Below, piece after piece: positions 26,752 to 39,826 of a stretch of 64,000 nucleotides of DNA. A program made the position numbers and the translations under genes. Within the stretch, counting starts at the first letter, position 1; the number at the start of each line of letters is the position of its first letter. Where the stretch lies: contig NZ_AP022576.1 of the NCBI RefSeq assembly GCF_010730355.1, forward strand, positions 3,782,001-3,846,000, written 5' to 3'. The notes beneath the pieces are model-generated. The model worked only from the letters and a program-made list of their open reading frames with translations, searched no databases and was not told the origin of the DNA. This stretch comes from Mycobacterium florentinum. GTDB lineage: Bacteria > Actinomycetota > Actinomycetes > Mycobacteriales > Mycobacteriaceae.

Positions 26752-28701
26752 ATGCGCCGCCGGCCGAGGGTCGGGCGGGCCAACCCGCCGCCGTTCCCGT
26801 ACGACATCGTGGTTCGGGTCAGCCTGTGGGTGAGCGTGGCGGTGGTCGCCGTGCTCTTCGGCTGGGGAGCCTGGCAGCGGCGCTGGATCGCCGACGACGG
26901 ACTGATCGTGCTGCGCACGGTGCGTAACCTGTTGGCCGGCAATGGGCCGGTGTTCAACCAGGGCGAGCGGGTCGAGGCGAACACCTCGACGGCCTGGACC
27001 TACCTGATGTACATCGGCAGCTGGGTCGGCGGGCCGGTGCGGATGGAGTACGTGGCGCTGACGCTGGCGCTGGTGCTGTCCGTGTCGGGCGTGGCGCTGC
27101 TGATGCTGGGCGCCGGCCGGCTCTATGCCCCCAGCCTGCGGGGACGCCGGGCGATCATGCTGCCCGCCGGGGCGCTGGTGTACATCGCACTGCCGCCGGC
27201 GCGTGACTTCGCCACCTCCGGGCTCGAGAGCGGCCTGACGCTGGCCTATCTGGGATTGCTGTGGTGGATGATGGTCCGCTGGTCGCAGCCGGTGCGCAAC
27301 CGGCCCGAGAGCGACGTGTTCCTGGGGGTGCTGGCCTTCGTCGCGGGGTTCAGTGTGCTGGTGCGCCCCGAGCTGGCGCTGATGGGCGGCCTGGCCCTGA
27401 TCATGATGCTGATCGCGGCCCGCACCTGGCGCCGCCGGATGCTGATCGTGGTGGCCGGAGGGTTGCTTCCGGTGGCCTACCAGATCTTCCGGATGGGCTA
27501 TTACGGACTGCTGGTGCCCGGGACGGCGCTGGCCAAGGACGCCGCTGGTGACAAGTGGTCCCAGGGCATGATCTATCTGTCGAACTTCGTCTCGCCCTAC
27601 GCCGTGTGGCTGCCGGTGCTGCTGCTGGTGCCGCTGGGGCTGCTGCTGATGGCGGCGCGGCGGCGGCCGTCGTTCTTGCGCCCGATGCTGGCGCCCAACT
27701 ACGGCCGGGTGGCGCGTGCGGTGCAAAGCCCGCCGGCGGCGGTGGCCTTCGTCCTCGTGAGCGGGCTTCTGCAGGCCCTGTACTGGACCCGGCAGGGCGG
27801 CGACTTCATGCACGCGCGCGTGCTGCTGACCCCGCTTTTTTGTTTGCTGGCACCGGTCGCCGTGATCCCGGTTCTGATCCCCGACGGGCAGGATTTCTCC
27901 CGCGAAACGGGTTACTGGCTGGCCGGTGCGGCCAGCCTGCTGTGGCTCGGTATCGCGGGCTGGTCATTGTGGGCAGCAAACTCACCGGGGATGGGTTACG
28001 ACGCCACCCACGTCACCTACAGCGGCATCGTCGACGAGCGTCGCTTCTATGCCCAGGCGACCGGCCACGCGCACCCGCTGACCGCCGCCGATTACCTCGA
28101 TTATCCGAGGATGGCGGCGGTGCTGGCGGCGCTGGACAACACCCCGGACGGGGCGTTGTTGCTGCCGTCCGGCAACTACATCCAGTGGGACATCGTGCCC
28201 CAGCTGCAGCAGCCGCCGACGGCCCCCGGCAGCCCCCCCGACAGCAAACCGCCGCAAAAGCCGCAACACGCAGTGTTTTTCACGAACCTCGGCATGCTGG
28301 GCATGAACGTGGGGCTCGACGTCCGGGTGATCGACCAGATCGGGTTGGCGAACCCGCTGGCCCAGCACACGCGGCGCCTGACGCACGGCCGTATCGGGCA
28401 TGACAAGAATCTGTTCCCGGACTGGGTGATCGCGGACGGGCCATGGGTGAAGGTATATCCGGGCATTCCGGGCTACCTGGACGCGAATTGGGTCGCCCAG
28501 GCGGTGGCGGCGCTGCAATGTCCCGAGACCAAGGCGGTGCTGGCGTCGGTGCGCGCCCCGATGTCGCCGCACCGGTTCGTCTCAAACTTCTTGCACTCCT
28601 TCGAATTCACCGCGTACCGGATCGATCGGGTGCCGCTCTACGAGCTCGCCCGGTGCGGCCTGCCGGTGCCGGAGCCGTCTCCACCGCCGCCCCGCGAGTG
28701 A
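26752..28701 (+). CDS. aftB: terminal beta-(1->2) arabinofuranosyltransferase AftB
   Basis: 649 aa GT-C membrane glycosyltransferase that adds the terminal beta-1,2-Araf to arabinan, using DPA. N-terminal TM followed by the loop RRWIADDGLIVLRTVRNL with the catalytic DD, about ten TM helices, then an extracytoplasmic C-terminal domain (about residues 420-649) with DATHVTYSGIVDERRFYAQ. ATG 26752 or GTG 26749 are possible starts; the family core begins VRVSLWVSVAV about 20 residues later. Closes the glf-glfT2-PAP2-ubiA-aftB operon. Confidence 0.93.
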   Translation: MRRRPRVGRANPPPFPYDIVVRVSLWVSVAVVAVLFGWGAWQRRWIADDGLIVLRTVRNLLAGNGPVFNQGERVEANTSTAWTYLMYIGSWVGGPVRMEYVALTLALVLSVSGVALLMLGAGRLYAPSLRGRRAIMLPAGALVYIALPPARDFATSGLESGLTLAYLGLLWWMMVRWSQPVRNRPESDVFLGVLAFVAGFSVLVRPELALMGGLALIMMLIAARTWRRRMLIVVAGGLLPVAYQIFRMGYYGLLVPGTALAKDAAGDKWSQGMIYLSNFVSPYAVWLPVLLLVPLGLLLMAARRRPSFLRPMLAPNYGRVARAVQSPPAAVAFVLVSGLLQALYWTRQGGDFMHARVLLTPLFCLLAPVAVIPVLIPDGQDFSRETGYWLAGAASLLWLGIAGWSLWAANSPGMGYDATHVTYSGIVDERRFYAQATGHAHPLTAADYLDYPRMAAVLAALDNTPDGALLLPSGNYIQWDIVPQLQQPPTAPGSPPDSKPPQKPQHAVFFTNLGMLGMNVGLDVRVIDQIGLANPLAQHTRRLTHGRIGHDKNLFPDWVIADGPWVKVYPGIPGYLDANWVAQAVAALQCPETKAVLASVRAPMSPHRFVSNFLHSFEFTAYRIDRVPLYELARCGLPVPEPSPPPPRE

Positions 28702-30062
<1,361 letters not shown>

Positions 30063-30084
30063 CACCTTCAGAGCAACACGATTG

Positions 30085-30113
30085 ACGGCGGGAACCCTTC
30101 GGGGTCCCGCCGT
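30085..30113 (+). terminator. TTCG-tetraloop terminator after fbpA
   Basis: ACGGCGGGAACCC / GGGTCCCGCCGT form a 12-bp stem with one bulged A and a stable C(TTCG)G-type loop, 23 bp after the fbpA stop. A short TTGGTCGTTT stretch follows. Confidence 0.75.
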
Positions 30114-30213
30114 TGGTCGTTTGCGGTGTGAGCTGATTCACTACCCTGCGGGTGGGGGTGACCTCGCCCCTGGTTACTGTGCAAACACAGCGACTACACG
30201 ATGGAGGGTGGAC

Positions 30214-31119
30214 ATGGGTAGCTTGCGGGGTCTGTCAACGCTTCTGCGGGTGCTCTGCGTTGCCGCGCTGACACTCGGGTTCGGCGGTGTGGCGGCAGGA
30301 ATCACCGGCAAGGCCAGAGCGGCGGGCTACGAGACACTGATGGTGCCGTCCGGCGCCATGGGTCGCGATATCCCGGTCGCCTTCCTGGCGGGTGGCCCGC
30401 ACGCCGTGTATCTGCTGGATGCCTTCAACGCCGCCCCCGACGTCAGCAACTGGGTGACCGCGGGCAACGCGATGAACACGCTGGGTGGCAAGGGGATCTC
30501 CGTGGTCGCACCCGCCGGTGGCGCCTGGAGCATGTACACCAACTGGGAGCAGGACGGCAGCAAGCAGTGGGACACCTTCCTGTCCGCCGAGCTACCCGAC
30601 TGGCTGGCCGCCAACAAGGGCCTGGCACCCGGCGGCCACGCCGCCGTCGGCGCTTCCCAGGGTGGCTACGCCGCGATGGCGCTGGCCGCCTTCCACCCCG
30701 ACCGCTTCGGCTTCGCCGGCTCGCTGTCCGGATTCCTGTACCCGTCGAACACCACCACCAACGGCGCAATCCTGGCCGGGCTGCAGCAGTTCGGCGGCGT
30801 GGACGGCAACGGGATGTGGGGCGCTCCGCAGCTGGGCCGGTGGAAGTGGCACGACCCGTACGTGCACGCGTCGTTGCTGGCGCAGAACAACACCCGGGTG
30901 TGGGTCTGGAGCCCGACCAACATGGGCGGCGATGCGGCCGCGATGATCGGGCAGGCCGGTGAGGCGATGGGCAACAGCCGCATGTTCTACCAGCAGTACC
31001 GCAGCGACGGCGGTCACAACGGCCACTTCGACTTCCCGGGTGGCGGCGACAACGGCTGGGGCTCGTGGTCCGGACAGCTGGGCGCCATGTCGGGTGAGAT
31101 CGTGGGAGCCATCCGCTAG
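30214..31119 (+). CDS. fbpD: MPT51/MPB51 antigen, antigen 85-related protein FbpD
   Basis: 301 aa secreted alpha/beta-hydrolase-fold protein with a signal peptide ending near ITGKARA, before AGYETLMVPSGAMGRD. Aligned to FbpA, the Glu of FLEGF is replaced by Ala and the His of THDW by Asn, as expected for this non-catalytic paralogue. However, the nucleophile position reads GASQGG with Ser148 present. MPT51 is thought to bind matrix components or mycolate carriers. ATG 30214 is preceded by GGAGGG. It may have its own promoter after the fbpA terminator. Confidence 0.93.
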   Translation: MGSLRGLSTLLRVLCVAALTLGFGGVAAGITGKARAAGYETLMVPSGAMGRDIPVAFLAGGPHAVYLLDAFNAAPDVSNWVTAGNAMNTLGGKGISVVAPAGGAWSMYTNWEQDGSKQWDTFLSAELPDWLAANKGLAPGGHAAVGASQGGYAAMALAAFHPDRFGFAGSLSGFLYPSNTTTNGAILAGLQQFGGVDGNGMWGAPQLGRWKWHDPYVHASLLAQNNTRVWVWSPTNMGGDAAAMIGQAGEAMGNSRMFYQQYRSDGGHNGHFDFPGGGDNGWGSWSGQLGAMSGEIVGAIR

Positions 31120-31246
31120 CCACGCGGACCCGCTGGCAGGACGGACGGCGCGCGCCGAGCCGGTACCGTGTATTGAGCAGCAGAGGGCGGCATGGCCGCT
31201 TGCCTGGTGACAAGCTGCGACCTACCGACTCTGCTAGCGGGAGAAC

Positions 31247-32257
31247 ATGACCACGAACGCCCAGCGCAAGCGCCGCCGGATCCTCGCCTGGGTGGCCGCG
31301 CTTTCCATGGCGGGGGTCGTGTTGTTGGTCATCGTGGCCGTCGTGACGATGCTGCGCAGCACCGAAGCGCCGCCCAGCGCGGTACCGCCCGGCATTCTGC
31401 CGCCGTCCTCGACGACGACGCATCCGCACAAGCCCCGGCCGGCCTCGCAGGACGCTTCCTGCCCCGACGTCCAGATGATGGTCATTCCCGGCACCTGGGA
31501 GTCGTCACCGACCGACGATCCGCTCAACCCGATGCAATTTCCGAATGCGTTGCTGCACCCGGACACTGTGGCCATCAGCCAGCAGTTCCCGTCCTCGCGG
31601 GTGCAGACGTACACCGTCCCCTACACGGCTCAATTCAACAATCCGCTGGGCGGCGTCAAGCAGATGTCCTACAACGACAGCCGGGCCGAAGGTACCCGCG
31701 CGGCGGTCCAGGCGCTGACCGACATGAACAACAGGTGCCCGCTGACCAGCTACGTGCTGGTGGGCTTCTCGCAGGGCGCGGTGATCGCGGGGGACATCGC
31801 CAGCGATATCGGCAACGGCCGCGGGCCAGTCGATGACGACTTGGTCCTGGGTGTGACGCTGATCGCCGACGGCCGCCGCCAGCAGGGTGTGGGCAACGAC
31901 ATCGGCCCCAACCCGCCGGGCGAGGGCGCCGAGGTGACGTTGCACGAGGTGCCGATGCTGTCCGGGCTCGGTTTGACGATGACCGGCGCACGGCCCGGCG
32001 GCTTCGGCGATCTCAACAGCAAGACCAACGAGATCTGCGCGGCCGGCGATCTGATCTGTGCCGCCCCGAACGAGGCGTTCAGCGTCGCAAACCTGCCGAA
32101 TACACTCAACACGCTGGCCGGAGGTGCGGGCCAGCCGGTGCACGCCATGTACGCCACCCCCCAGTTCTGGAATCTGGATGGCGCGACGTCCACGGATTGG
32201 ACCCTGAACTGGGCGCGTAATCTCATCGAGAACGCGCCACACCCCAAGCACGGGTGA
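31247..32257 (+). CDS. culp6: cutinase-like phospholipase/thioesterase Culp6
   Basis: 336 aa cell-envelope lipase with an N-terminal TM anchor (about residues 12-36) and a Pro-rich linker. Serine-hydrolase motif GFSQG has Ser175. The Asp of GDLIC and His of QPVHAMY complete the cutinase triad. The orthologue Rv3802c is essential and acts on phospholipids and lipid thioesters. It sits between the antigen 85 genes and fadD32-pks13-accD4, consistent with mycolate-layer metabolism. Confidence 0.93.
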   Translation: MTTNAQRKRRRILAWVAALSMAGVVLLVIVAVVTMLRSTEAPPSAVPPGILPPSSTTTHPHKPRPASQDASCPDVQMMVIPGTWESSPTDDPLNPMQFPNALLHPDTVAISQQFPSSRVQTYTVPYTAQFNNPLGGVKQMSYNDSRAEGTRAAVQALTDMNNRCPLTSYVLVGFSQGAVIAGDIASDIGNGRGPVDDDLVLGVTLIADGRRQQGVGNDIGPNPPGEGAEVTLHEVPMLSGLGLTMTGARPGGFGDLNSKTNEICAAGDLICAAPNEAFSVANLPNTLNTLAGGAGQPVHAMYATPQFWNLDGATSTDWTLNWARNLIENAPHPKHG

Positions 32258-32570
32258 CTGCGCGGGCAGCCGCGGACAATGCCGGTGGGCGCGCGCTGAG
32301 CTGGGCAACGGGACACAGTGCTCAGGTAGGCGGCACCGGGGGCAATCGGCGGTACCTTGAGATTTGGTCTGCCGCGCGTCGCCGCCTAACATTAAGAGAA
32401 AACTAAGAGCGATAAGAGTTTGGCGGTTTCCGGCCGGGTAGCAGCTCGGACGGAGCGGCGCGAGTTTGCGCCGTGTACGAGGCTGGCCCGCGCAGAGGAC
32501 ATCGTCGGCAACGCCGACACCAGGACCGCCGGATTAGCTGACCGGCGAGTGTGTAACAGGAGAGGGCGGC
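32258..32570. promoter_or_regulatory. upstream region of fadD32-pks13-accD4
   Basis: 313 bp with no plausible gene. It contains three TAAGAG hexamers at 32393-32398, 32404-32409 and 32413-32418, spaced 11 and 9 bp, at the only A/T-rich patch in the gap. AGGAGAGG at 32558-32565 is the fadD32 ribosome site. The promoter of the mycolate condensation operon is probably near the repeats. Confidence 0.5.
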
Positions 32571-34469
32571 ATGGCCTACCACAACCCGTTCATCGTGAAC
32601 GGCCGAATCAAGTTCCCGGACAACACGAACTTGGTCAAGCACGTTGAGAAGTGGGCGAAGGTGCGCGGCGACAGGCTGGCCTACCGCTTCGTCGACTACT
32701 CCACCGAACGCGACGGCGTCTATCGCGACATCGTGTGGCGCGACTTCAGCGCCCGTAACCGCGCCGTCGGCGCCCGGCTACAGCAGGTCACCGAGCCCGG
32801 CGACCGGATCGCGATCCTGTGCCCGCAGAACCTGAACTACCTCATCGCCTTCTTCGGCGCGCTGTATGCGGGCCGGATCGCGGTGCCGCTGTTCGACCCC
32901 AGCGAGCCGGGTCATGTCGGCCGCCTGCACGCCGTGCTCGATGATTGCACGCCCTCGACGATCCTGACCACGACCGAGGCCGCCGAGGGTGTTCGCAAGT
33001 TCATCCGCGCCCGGGCGGCCAAGGAACGGCCGCGCGTCATCGCCGTCGACGCCGTGCCCGACGAGGTCGCCGCCACCTGGGTCGAGCCGGACGCCGACGA
33101 GAACACGATCGCCTACCTGCAGTACACCTCCGGGTCCACCCGCACTCCGACCGGCGTGCAGATCACCCACCTGAACCTGCCCACCAACGTGCTGCAGGTG
33201 CTCAACGGCCTGGAAGGCAAGGACGGCGACCGCGGTCTGTCCTGGCTGCCGTTCTTCCACGACATGGGCCTGATCACCGCGCTGTTGTCCCCGGTGCTCG
33301 GCCACCACTTCACCTTCATGACGCCGGCCGCGTTCGTCCGACGCCCGGGGCGCTGGATCCGGGAGATGGCGCGCAAGCCCGATGACGGCCCGGACTGCGA
33401 GGTCTTCACCGTCGCGCCGAACTTCGCGTTCGAGCACGCCGCGGTGCGCGGTGTCCCCAAAGACGGTGAACCACCGCTGGACCTCAGCAACGTCAAGGGC
33501 ATCCTCAACGGCAGCGAGCCGGTGTCCCCGGCGTCGATGCGCAAGTTCTACGAGGCGTTCGAGCCCTACGGTCTGCGCAAGACCGCGATCAAACCGTCCT
33601 ACGGTCTGGCCGAGGCGACGCTGTTCGTCTCCACCACGCCGATGGACGAGGCGCCCACCGTCATCCACGTCGACCGCGAAGAGCTGAACAACCAGCGCTT
33701 CGTCGAGGTGGCCGCGGACTCGCCCAACGCCGTCGCGCAGGTGTCCGCCGGCGTGATCGGCGTCGACGAGTGGGCGGCCATCGTCGACCCCGACACCGCC
33801 AGCGAGCTGCCGGACGGCCAGATCGGCGAGATCTGGTTGCACGGTAAGAACCTGGGCACCGGCTACTGGGGCAAGGAAGCCGAGACCACCGAGATCTTCC
33901 GCAACATCCTCAAGTCTCGGATCAGCGAGTCACACGCCGAGGGTGCCGACGACGACGGGCTCTGGGTGCGCACCGGCGACTACGGCACCTACTTCAACGG
34001 CCACCTCTATATAGCGGGCCGGATCAAGGACCTGGTCATCATCGACGGCCGCAATCACTACCCGCAGGACCTCGAGTATTCGGCGCAGGAGGCCAGCAAG
34101 GCGCTGCGCACCGGATACGTCGCCGCCTTCTCGGTCCCGGCCAACCAGCTGCCGCAAGCGGTGTTCGACAACCCGCACACCGGGCTCACGTTCGACCCCG
34201 AGGACACCTCCGAGCAGCTGGTGATCGTTGCCGAGCGCGCCGCCGGCACGCACAAGCTCGACTACCAACCCATCGCCGACGACATCCGCGCGGCCATCGC
34301 CGTGCGCCACGGGGTCACCGTCCGTGACTTGCTGCTGGTCCAGTCGGGGACGATTCCCCGTACTTCCAGCGGCAAGATCGGGCACCGGGCCTGCCGCGCC
34401 GCCTACCTCGACGGCAGTCTGCGCAGCGGCATCGGATCCCCAGACGCTTTTGCCCGTGAAACAGACTGA
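32571..34469 (+). CDS. fadD32: long-chain fatty-acyl-AMP ligase FadD32
   Basis: 632 aa FAAL. Activates the meromycolic acid as acyl-AMP and loads it onto Pks13. AMP-binding P-loop [13 protein letters not shown], adenylate motifs SYGLAEAT and RTGDYGTYF, and the C-terminal catalytic Lys region TSSGKIGHR. The insertion motif typical of FAALs is in the expected mid region. pks13 starts 11 bp after the stop, in one operon with accD4. Confidence 0.97.
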   Translation: MAYHNPFIVNGRIKFPDNTNLVKHVEKWAKVRGDRLAYRFVDYSTERDGVYRDIVWRDFSARNRAVGARLQQVTEPGDRIAILCPQNLNYLIAFFGALYAGRIAVPLFDPSEPGHVGRLHAVLDDCTPSTILTTTEAAEGVRKFIRARAAKERPRVIAVDAVPDEVAATWVEPDADENTIAYLQYTSGSTRTPTGVQITHLNLPTNVLQVLNGLEGKDGDRGLSWLPFFHDMGLITALLSPVLGHHFTFMTPAAFVRRPGRWIREMARKPDDGPDCEVFTVAPNFAFEHAAVRGVPKDGEPPLDLSNVKGILNGSEPVSPASMRKFYEAFEPYGLRKTAIKPSYGLAEATLFVSTTPMDEAPTVIHVDREELNNQRFVEVAADSPNAVAQVSAGVIGVDEWAAIVDPDTASELPDGQIGEIWLHGKNLGTGYWGKEAETTEIFRNILKSRISESHAEGADDDGLWVRTGDYGTYFNGHLYIAGRIKDLVIIDGRNHYPQDLEYSAQEASKALRTGYVAAFSVPANQLPQAVFDNPHTGLTFDPEDTSEQLVIVAERAAGTHKLDYQPIADDIRAAIAVRHGVTVRDLLLVQSGTIPRTSSGKIGHRACRAAYLDGSLRSGIGSPDAFARETD

Positions 34470-34480
34470 ATTCAGGAACC

Positions 34481-37400
34481 ATGGCTGACACCGAATCTGA
34501 CCTGCCCGAAAACTCTGAAATCGCGGCCGCTGACGGGCCGGGCGCGGACGCGCCCGCCAAGCGGACCGAGATGACGGTCCCCGAGATGCGGGAATGGCTG
34601 CGCAACTGGGTGGGCCGAGCCGTCGGCCAATCGCCGGACTCGATCGACGAGTCGATCCCGATGGTCGAGCTGGGCCTGTCCTCGCGCGACGCGGTGGCCA
34701 TGGCCGCCGACATCGAAGACATGACCGGTGTCACGCTGTCGGTCGCGGTGGCCTTCCAGCACCCGACCATCGAATCGCTGGCCACCCGCATCATCGAGGG
34801 CGAACCCGAACGCCCCGACGAGGGCCTCGACGGCGCCGACTGGACCCGCCCCGGCCCGGCCGAGCGCGTCGACATCGCGATCGTCGGGTTGGCCACCCGG
34901 CTGCCCGGCGACATGAACAGCCCGGACGAAACCTGGCAGGCGCTGATGGAGGGTCGCGACGCCATCACCGACCTGCCCGAAGGGCGTTGGTCGGAGTTCC
35001 TCGAAGAGCCCCGGCTGGCCGAGCGCATCGCCAACGCGCGCACCCGCGGCGGTTATCTCAAGGACATCAAGGGCTTCGACTCGGAGTTCTTCGCGGTCGC
35101 CAAGACCGAAGCGGACAACATCGACCCGCAGCAGCGGATGGCGCTGGAGATGACCTGGGAGGCGCTCGAGCACGCGCGCATCCCGGCGTCCAGCCTGCGC
35201 GGCGAGGCCGTCGGCGTCTACGTCGGCTTCACCAACGCCGACTACGGCTTCCTGGCCATCTCGGACCCGACCCTCGCGCATCCCTACGCGATCACCGGTA
35301 ACTCCCACGCGATCATCGCCAACCGGGTGTCGTACTTCTATGACTTCCGGGGCCCCTCGGTCGCCGTCGACACCGCCTGCTCGAGTTCGTTGGTGGCGAC
35401 GCATCAAGCGGTGCAGGCGCTGCGCAACCGTGAGTGCGATGTGGCGGTGGCCGGTGGTGTCAACGCGCTGATCACTCCCGCGGTCACACTCGGTTTCGAC
35501 GAGATCGGCGCGGTGCTGGCACCCGACGGCCGGATCAAGTCCTTCTCCGCCGACGCGGACGGCTACACCCGCTCCGAGGGCGCCGGCATGGTGGTGCTCA
35601 AGCGGGTCGACGACGCCCGCCGCGACGGCGACCAGATCCTGGCCGTCATCGCCGGTAGCGCCATCAACCACGACGGCCGGTCCAACGGCCTGATCGCGCC
35701 CAACCAGGACGCGCAGGCCGAGGTGTTGCGCCGGGCGTACAAGGACGCCGGTATCGACCCGCGCAACGTCGACTACATCGAGGCGCACGGCACCGGCACC
35801 ATCCTCGGTGACCCGATCGAGGCCGAGGCGCTGGGCCGGGTGGTCGGCCGGGGCCGCCCCGCCGACCGGCCGGTGCTGCTGGGCGCGATCAAGACCAACA
35901 TCGGTCACCTCGAGTCGGCGGCCGGCATCGCCAGCATGGCCAAGGTGGTGCTGGCGCTGCAGTACAACAAGCTGCCGCCGTCGATCAACTTCGCCGGGCC
36001 CAGCCCGTACATCGATTTCGACGGTATGCACCTGAAATTCGTTGATACCGCGACGGATTGGCCGCGCTACGGCGGCTACGCGGTGGCCGGGGTGTCGAGC
36101 TTCGGCTTCGGCGGGGCCAACGCGCACCTGGTGCTGCGCGAGGTCTTGCCGCGCGACTACTACGAGCGCCCAACCGAGCCCGAGGTCACCCCGGCCGCGC
36201 AAGCCGACGAGGCCGAGGCGCCCACGGGTGAAGTCAGCTCGCTGCAGTTCGACGATTTCGGCAACATCATCACCGACGAGTTCGTGTTCGACGACGCCGA
36301 GCCCGATCTACCGGAGCTGACCGAGGAGGCGCTGGCTCTCAAAGAGGCCGCGCTGGAAGAGCTTGCGGCACAACAGGCTTCGGAGCCAACGACGCCGCTG
36401 ATCCCGCTCGCGGTGTCGGCGTTCTTGACCTCGCGCAAGAAGGCCGCGGCGGCCGAGCTGGCGGACTGGATGGAAAGCCCGGAGGGCCAGGCGTCGTCGC
36501 TGGAGTCGATCGGGCGTGCGCTGTCGCGGCGCAACCACGGCCGTTCGCGTGCGGTGGTGCTGGCCCACGACCACGAGGAGGCCATCAAGGGCCTGCGCGC
36601 GATCGCCGAGGGCAAGCAGCGGCCGAACGTGTTCAGTGTCGACGGGCCGGTGACCAACGGCCCGGTGTGGGTGCTCGCCGGATTCGGTGCGCAGCACCGC
36701 AAGATGGGCAAGAGCCTGTACCTGCGTGACCCGGTCTTCGCCAAGTGGATCGAGAAGGTCGACGCCCTGGTGCAGGACGAGCTCGGCTATTCGGTGCTCG
36801 AACTCATCCTCGACGATTCGCAGGACTACGGCATCGAGACCACCCAGGTCACCATCTTCGCGATCCAGATCGCGCTGGGCGAGCTGCTCAAGCATCACGG
36901 CGCCAAACCCGCTGCGGTGGTGGGCCAGTCGCTGGGTGAGGCCGCGTCGGCCTACTTCGCCGGCGGCCTGTCGCTGCGCGACGCCACCCGGGCGATCTGC
37001 TCGCGATCGCACCTGATGGGCGAGGGCGAGTCGATGCTGTTCGGTGAGTTCATCCGGCTGATGGCGCTGGTGGAGTACTCCGCCGACGAGATCAAGACGG
37101 TGTTCTCCGACTACCCCGACCTGGAGGTGTGCGTCTACGCCGCGCCCACCCAGACCGTCATCGGCGGCCCGCCCGAGCAGGTGGACGCGATCATCGCCCG
37201 CGCGGAATCCGAGGGCAAGTTCGCCCGCAAGTTCCAGACCAAGGGCGCCAGCCACACCTCGCAGATGGACCCGCTGCTGGGCGAGCTCGCCGCGGAACTG
37301 CAGGGCATCAAGCCGATGAGCCCGACGTGCGGGATCTACTCGACCGTGCACGAGGGCAGTTACATCAAGCCCGGCGCCGACCCGATCCACGACGTCGACT

Positions 37401-39826
37401 ACTGGAAGAAGGGGCTGCGCCACAGCGTCTACTTCACCCACGGCATCCGCAACGCCGTCGACAGCGGGCACACCACGTTCGTGGAGCTGGCGCCCAACCC
37501 GGTGGCGCTGATGCAGGTGGGTCTGACCACGGCGTCGGCCGGGCTGCACGACGCCCAGCTGATCCCGACGCTGGCCCGCAAGCAGGACGAGGTCGAGTCG
37601 ATGGTCTCGACGATGGCGCAGCTCTACGTCTACGGCCACGACTTGGACATCCGGACCATGTTCAGCCCCGCCCACGGCCCGCAGGACTACGCCAAGATTC
37701 CGCCCACGCGGTTCAAGCGCAAGGAACACTGGCTCGACGCGCACTTCAGTGGCGATGGTTCGGTGCTGATGCCGGGCGCCCACGTCGCGCTGCCGGACGG
37801 CCGCCATGTGTGGGAGTACGCGCCCCGGGAGAGGACCGATCTCGCGGCGCTGGTGCGATCCGCCGCGGCCCAGGTGCTTCCGGACGCCCAGCTGACGGCC
37901 GCGGAGCAGCGGGCGGTGCCGGGCCTGGGTGCCCGGTTGGTGACGACGATGACGCGTCACCCCGGCGGCGCCGCGGTTCAGGTGCACGCCCGTATCGACG
38001 ATTCGTTCACGCTGGTCTACGACGCGCTGATCGCCCGGGGTGGTTCGGAATCGGTGTTGCCGGCCGCGGTTGGTGCCGGCACGGCGATCGCGGCGGGGAC
38101 TTCCGTCGCCGGCGCGGTCGCAGCGCCCGTCGCCGACGAGGCGGTCGCGGAGGACGGTGCCGAAACGCTGGGCGACAGTCTGACCACTCGCTACATGCCG
38201 GCCGGTTTCACCAAGTGGTCGCCGGAGTCCGGCGAGACCATCGCCGATCGGCTGGGCGCGATCGTCGCGGCGGCCATGGGCTACGACGTCGAGGATCTGC
38301 CGTGGGAGGTGCCGCTGATCGAGCTGGGCCTGGACTCGCTGATGGCGGTGCGGATCAAGAACCGCGTCGAGTACGACTTCGACCTGCCGCCAATCCAATT
38401 GGCGGCGGTACGTGACGCCAACCTCTACAACGTCGAGAAGCTGATCGAGTACGCGATCGAGCACCGCGACGAGGTCGAGCAGCTGCACGAGGTCCAGAAG
38501 ACCCAGACGGCCGAGGAGATCGCCCGGGCGCAGGCCGAAATACTCAGCGGCGCAACCCCGCCCGCTTCGGACACGCCTGTGCCGGCCCCGCCGCCGTCGG
38601 ATGCCCCGATTCCGCCACCGCCGACGGATCCGTCCGGTCCGGCGGGCAATGGTTCGGCCAATGGCGTCAAGCCGGATCTGGCCGGCGCGGCGGAGGCGCT
38701 CAACTCCGAGGCGGTCGCCAAGGCGCTCAACTCCGACGTGCCGCCGCGCGACGCCGCCGAGCGGGTCACCTTCGCCACCTGGGCGATCGTCACGGGCAAG
38801 TCCCCGGGCGGCATCTTCAACGCGTTGCCCAAGCTGGACGACGCCAGTGCCGCCAAGATGGCGGAGCGGCTTTCCGAGCGCGCCGAGGGGCCGATCACCG
38901 CCGAGGACGTGCTGACCTCGGAGAACATCGAAGCGCTGGCCGAGAAGGTCCGCCAGTACCTCGAGGCCGGCGTGGTGGACGGGTTCGTCCGCACGCTGCG
39001 GGCGCGTCCCGAGGGTTCGGACAAGGTGCCGGTGTTCGTGTTCCACCCGGCCGGTGGCTCGACCGTGGTGTACGAACCGCTGCTCAACCGCCTGCCCGCG
39101 GACACTCCGATGTACGGCTTGGAGCGGGTCGAGGGCTCGATCGAAGAGCGTGCGGCGCAATACGTTCCGAAGCTGATCGAGATGCAGGGCGACGGGCCCT
39201 ACATCCTGGCCGGCTGGTCGCTGGGCGGGGTGCTGGCCTACGCCTGCGCGATCGGACTCAAGAAGATGGGCAAGGACGTCGCTTGGGTGGGTCTGATCGA
39301 CGCGGTGCGCGCCGGCGAAGAGGTCCCGCAGACCAAGGAGGAGGTCCGCAAGCGCTGGGACCGCTACGCCCGCTTCGCCGAGAAGACCTTCCAGGTCACC
39401 ATTCCGGCGATCCCGTACGAGCAGCTCGAAGAGCTCGACGACGAGGGCCAGATCCGGTTCGTGCTGGAGGCCGTCAGCCAGAGCGGGGTGCAGATCCCGG
39501 CCGGGATCATCGAGCACCAGCGGACGTCGTACCTGGACAACCGGGCGATCGACACCGCCGAGATCCAGCCTTACGACGGGCATGTGACCCTCTATATGGC
39601 CGATCGCTACCATGACGACGCGATCATGTTCGAGCCGCGATACGCCGTTCGTAAGCCGGACGGCGGCTGGGGCGAATATGTGGCCGACCTCGAGGTCGTG
39701 CCGATCGGTGGTGAGCACATCCAGGCCATCGACGAGCCGATCATCGCCAAGGTCGGTGCGCATATGAGCGAGGCGTTGGGCACGGTCGAGGCAGAGCACC
39801 GCCGGACGAGTGAGGTAGGCAAGTAG
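34481..39826 (+). CDS. pks13: polyketide synthase Pks13, mycolic acid condensase
   Basis: 1781 aa. Condenses the meromycoloyl chain with carboxy-acyl to give alpha-alkyl beta-ketoester. Domain order: N-ACP with GLSSRD (Ser68), KS with DTACSSS (Cys300), AT with GQSLGEA (Ser817), C-ACP with GLDSLMA (Ser1286), Pro-rich linker about 1340-1400, and TE with GWSLGG (Ser1580). The same layout as M. tuberculosis Pks13, about 48 residues longer, partly in the linker. The TAG stop overlaps the GTG of accD4 (TAGTG), so expression is coupled. Confidence 0.97.
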   Translation: MADTESDLPENSEIAAADGPGADAPAKRTEMTVPEMREWLRNWVGRAVGQSPDSIDESIPMVELGLSSRDAVAMAADIEDMTGVTLSVAVAFQHPTIESLATRIIEGEPERPDEGLDGADWTRPGPAERVDIAIVGLATRLPGDMNSPDETWQALMEGRDAITDLPEGRWSEFLEEPRLAERIANARTRGGYLKDIKGFDSEFFAVAKTEADNIDPQQRMALEMTWEALEHARIPASSLRGEAVGVYVGFTNADYGFLAISDPTLAHPYAITGNSHAIIANRVSYFYDFRGPSVAVDTACSSSLVATHQAVQALRNRECDVAVAGGVNALITPAVTLGFDEIGAVLAPDGRIKSFSADADGYTRSEGAGMVVLKRVDDARRDGDQILAVIAGSAINHDGRSNGLIAPNQDAQAEVLRRAYKDAGIDPRNVDYIEAHGTGTILGDPIEAEALGRVVGRGRPADRPVLLGAIKTNIGHLESAAGIASMAKVVLALQYNKLPPSINFAGPSPYIDFDGMHLKFVDTATDWPRYGGYAVAGVSSFGFGGANAHLVLREVLPRDYYERPTEPEVTPAAQADEAEAPTGEVSSLQFDDFGNIITDEFVFDDAEPDLPELTEEALALKEAALEELAAQQASEPTTPLIPLAVSAFLTSRKKAAAAELADWMESPEGQASSLESIGRALSRRNHGRSRAVVLAHDHEEAIKGLRAIAEGKQRPNVFSVDGPVTNGPVWVLAGFGAQHRKMGKSLYLRDPVFAKWIEKVDALVQDELGYSVLELILDDSQDYGIETTQVTIFAIQIALGELLKHHGAKPAAVVGQSLGEAASAYFAGGLSLRDATRAICSRSHLMGEGESMLFGEFIRLMALVEYSADEIKTVFSDYPDLEVCVYAAPTQTVIGGPPEQVDAIIARAESEGKFARKFQTKGASHTSQMDPLLGELAAELQGIKPMSPTCGIYSTVHEGSYIKPGADPIHDVDYWKKGLRHSVYFTHGIRNAVDSGHTTFVELAPNPVALMQVGLTTASAGLHDAQLIPTLARKQDEVESMVSTMAQLYVYGHDLDIRTMFSPAHGPQDYAKIPPTRFKRKEHWLDAHFSGDGSVLMPGAHVALPDGRHVWEYAPRERTDLAALVRSAAAQVLPDAQLTAAEQRAVPGLGARLVTTMTRHPGGAAVQVHARIDDSFTLVYDALIARGGSESVLPAAVGAGTAIAAGTSVAGAVAAPVADEAVAEDGAETLGDSLTTRYMPAGFTKWSPESGETIADRLGAIVAAAMGYDVEDLPWEVPLIELGLDSLMAVRIKNRVEYDFDLPPIQLAAVRDANLYNVEKLIEYAIEHRDEVEQLHEVQKTQTAEEIARAQAEILSGATPPASDTPVPAPPPSDAPIPPPPTDPSGPAGNGSANGVKPDLAGAAEALNSEAVAKALNSDVPPRDAAERVTFATWAIVTGKSPGGIFNALPKLDDASAAKMAERLSERAEGPITAEDVLTSENIEALAEKVRQYLEAGVVDGFVRTLRARPEGSDKVPVFVFHPAGGSTVVYEPLLNRLPADTPMYGLERVEGSIEERAAQYVPKLIEMQGDGPYILAGWSLGGVLAYACAIGLKKMGKDVAWVGLIDAVRAGEEVPQTKEEVRKRWDRYARFAEKTFQVTIPAIPYEQLEELDDEGQIRFVLEAVSQSGVQIPAGIIEHQRTSYLDNRAIDTAEIQPYDGHVTLYMADRYHDDAIMFEPRYAVRKPDGGWGEYVADLEVVPIGGEHIQAIDEPIIAKVGAHMSEALGTVEAEHRRTSEVGK

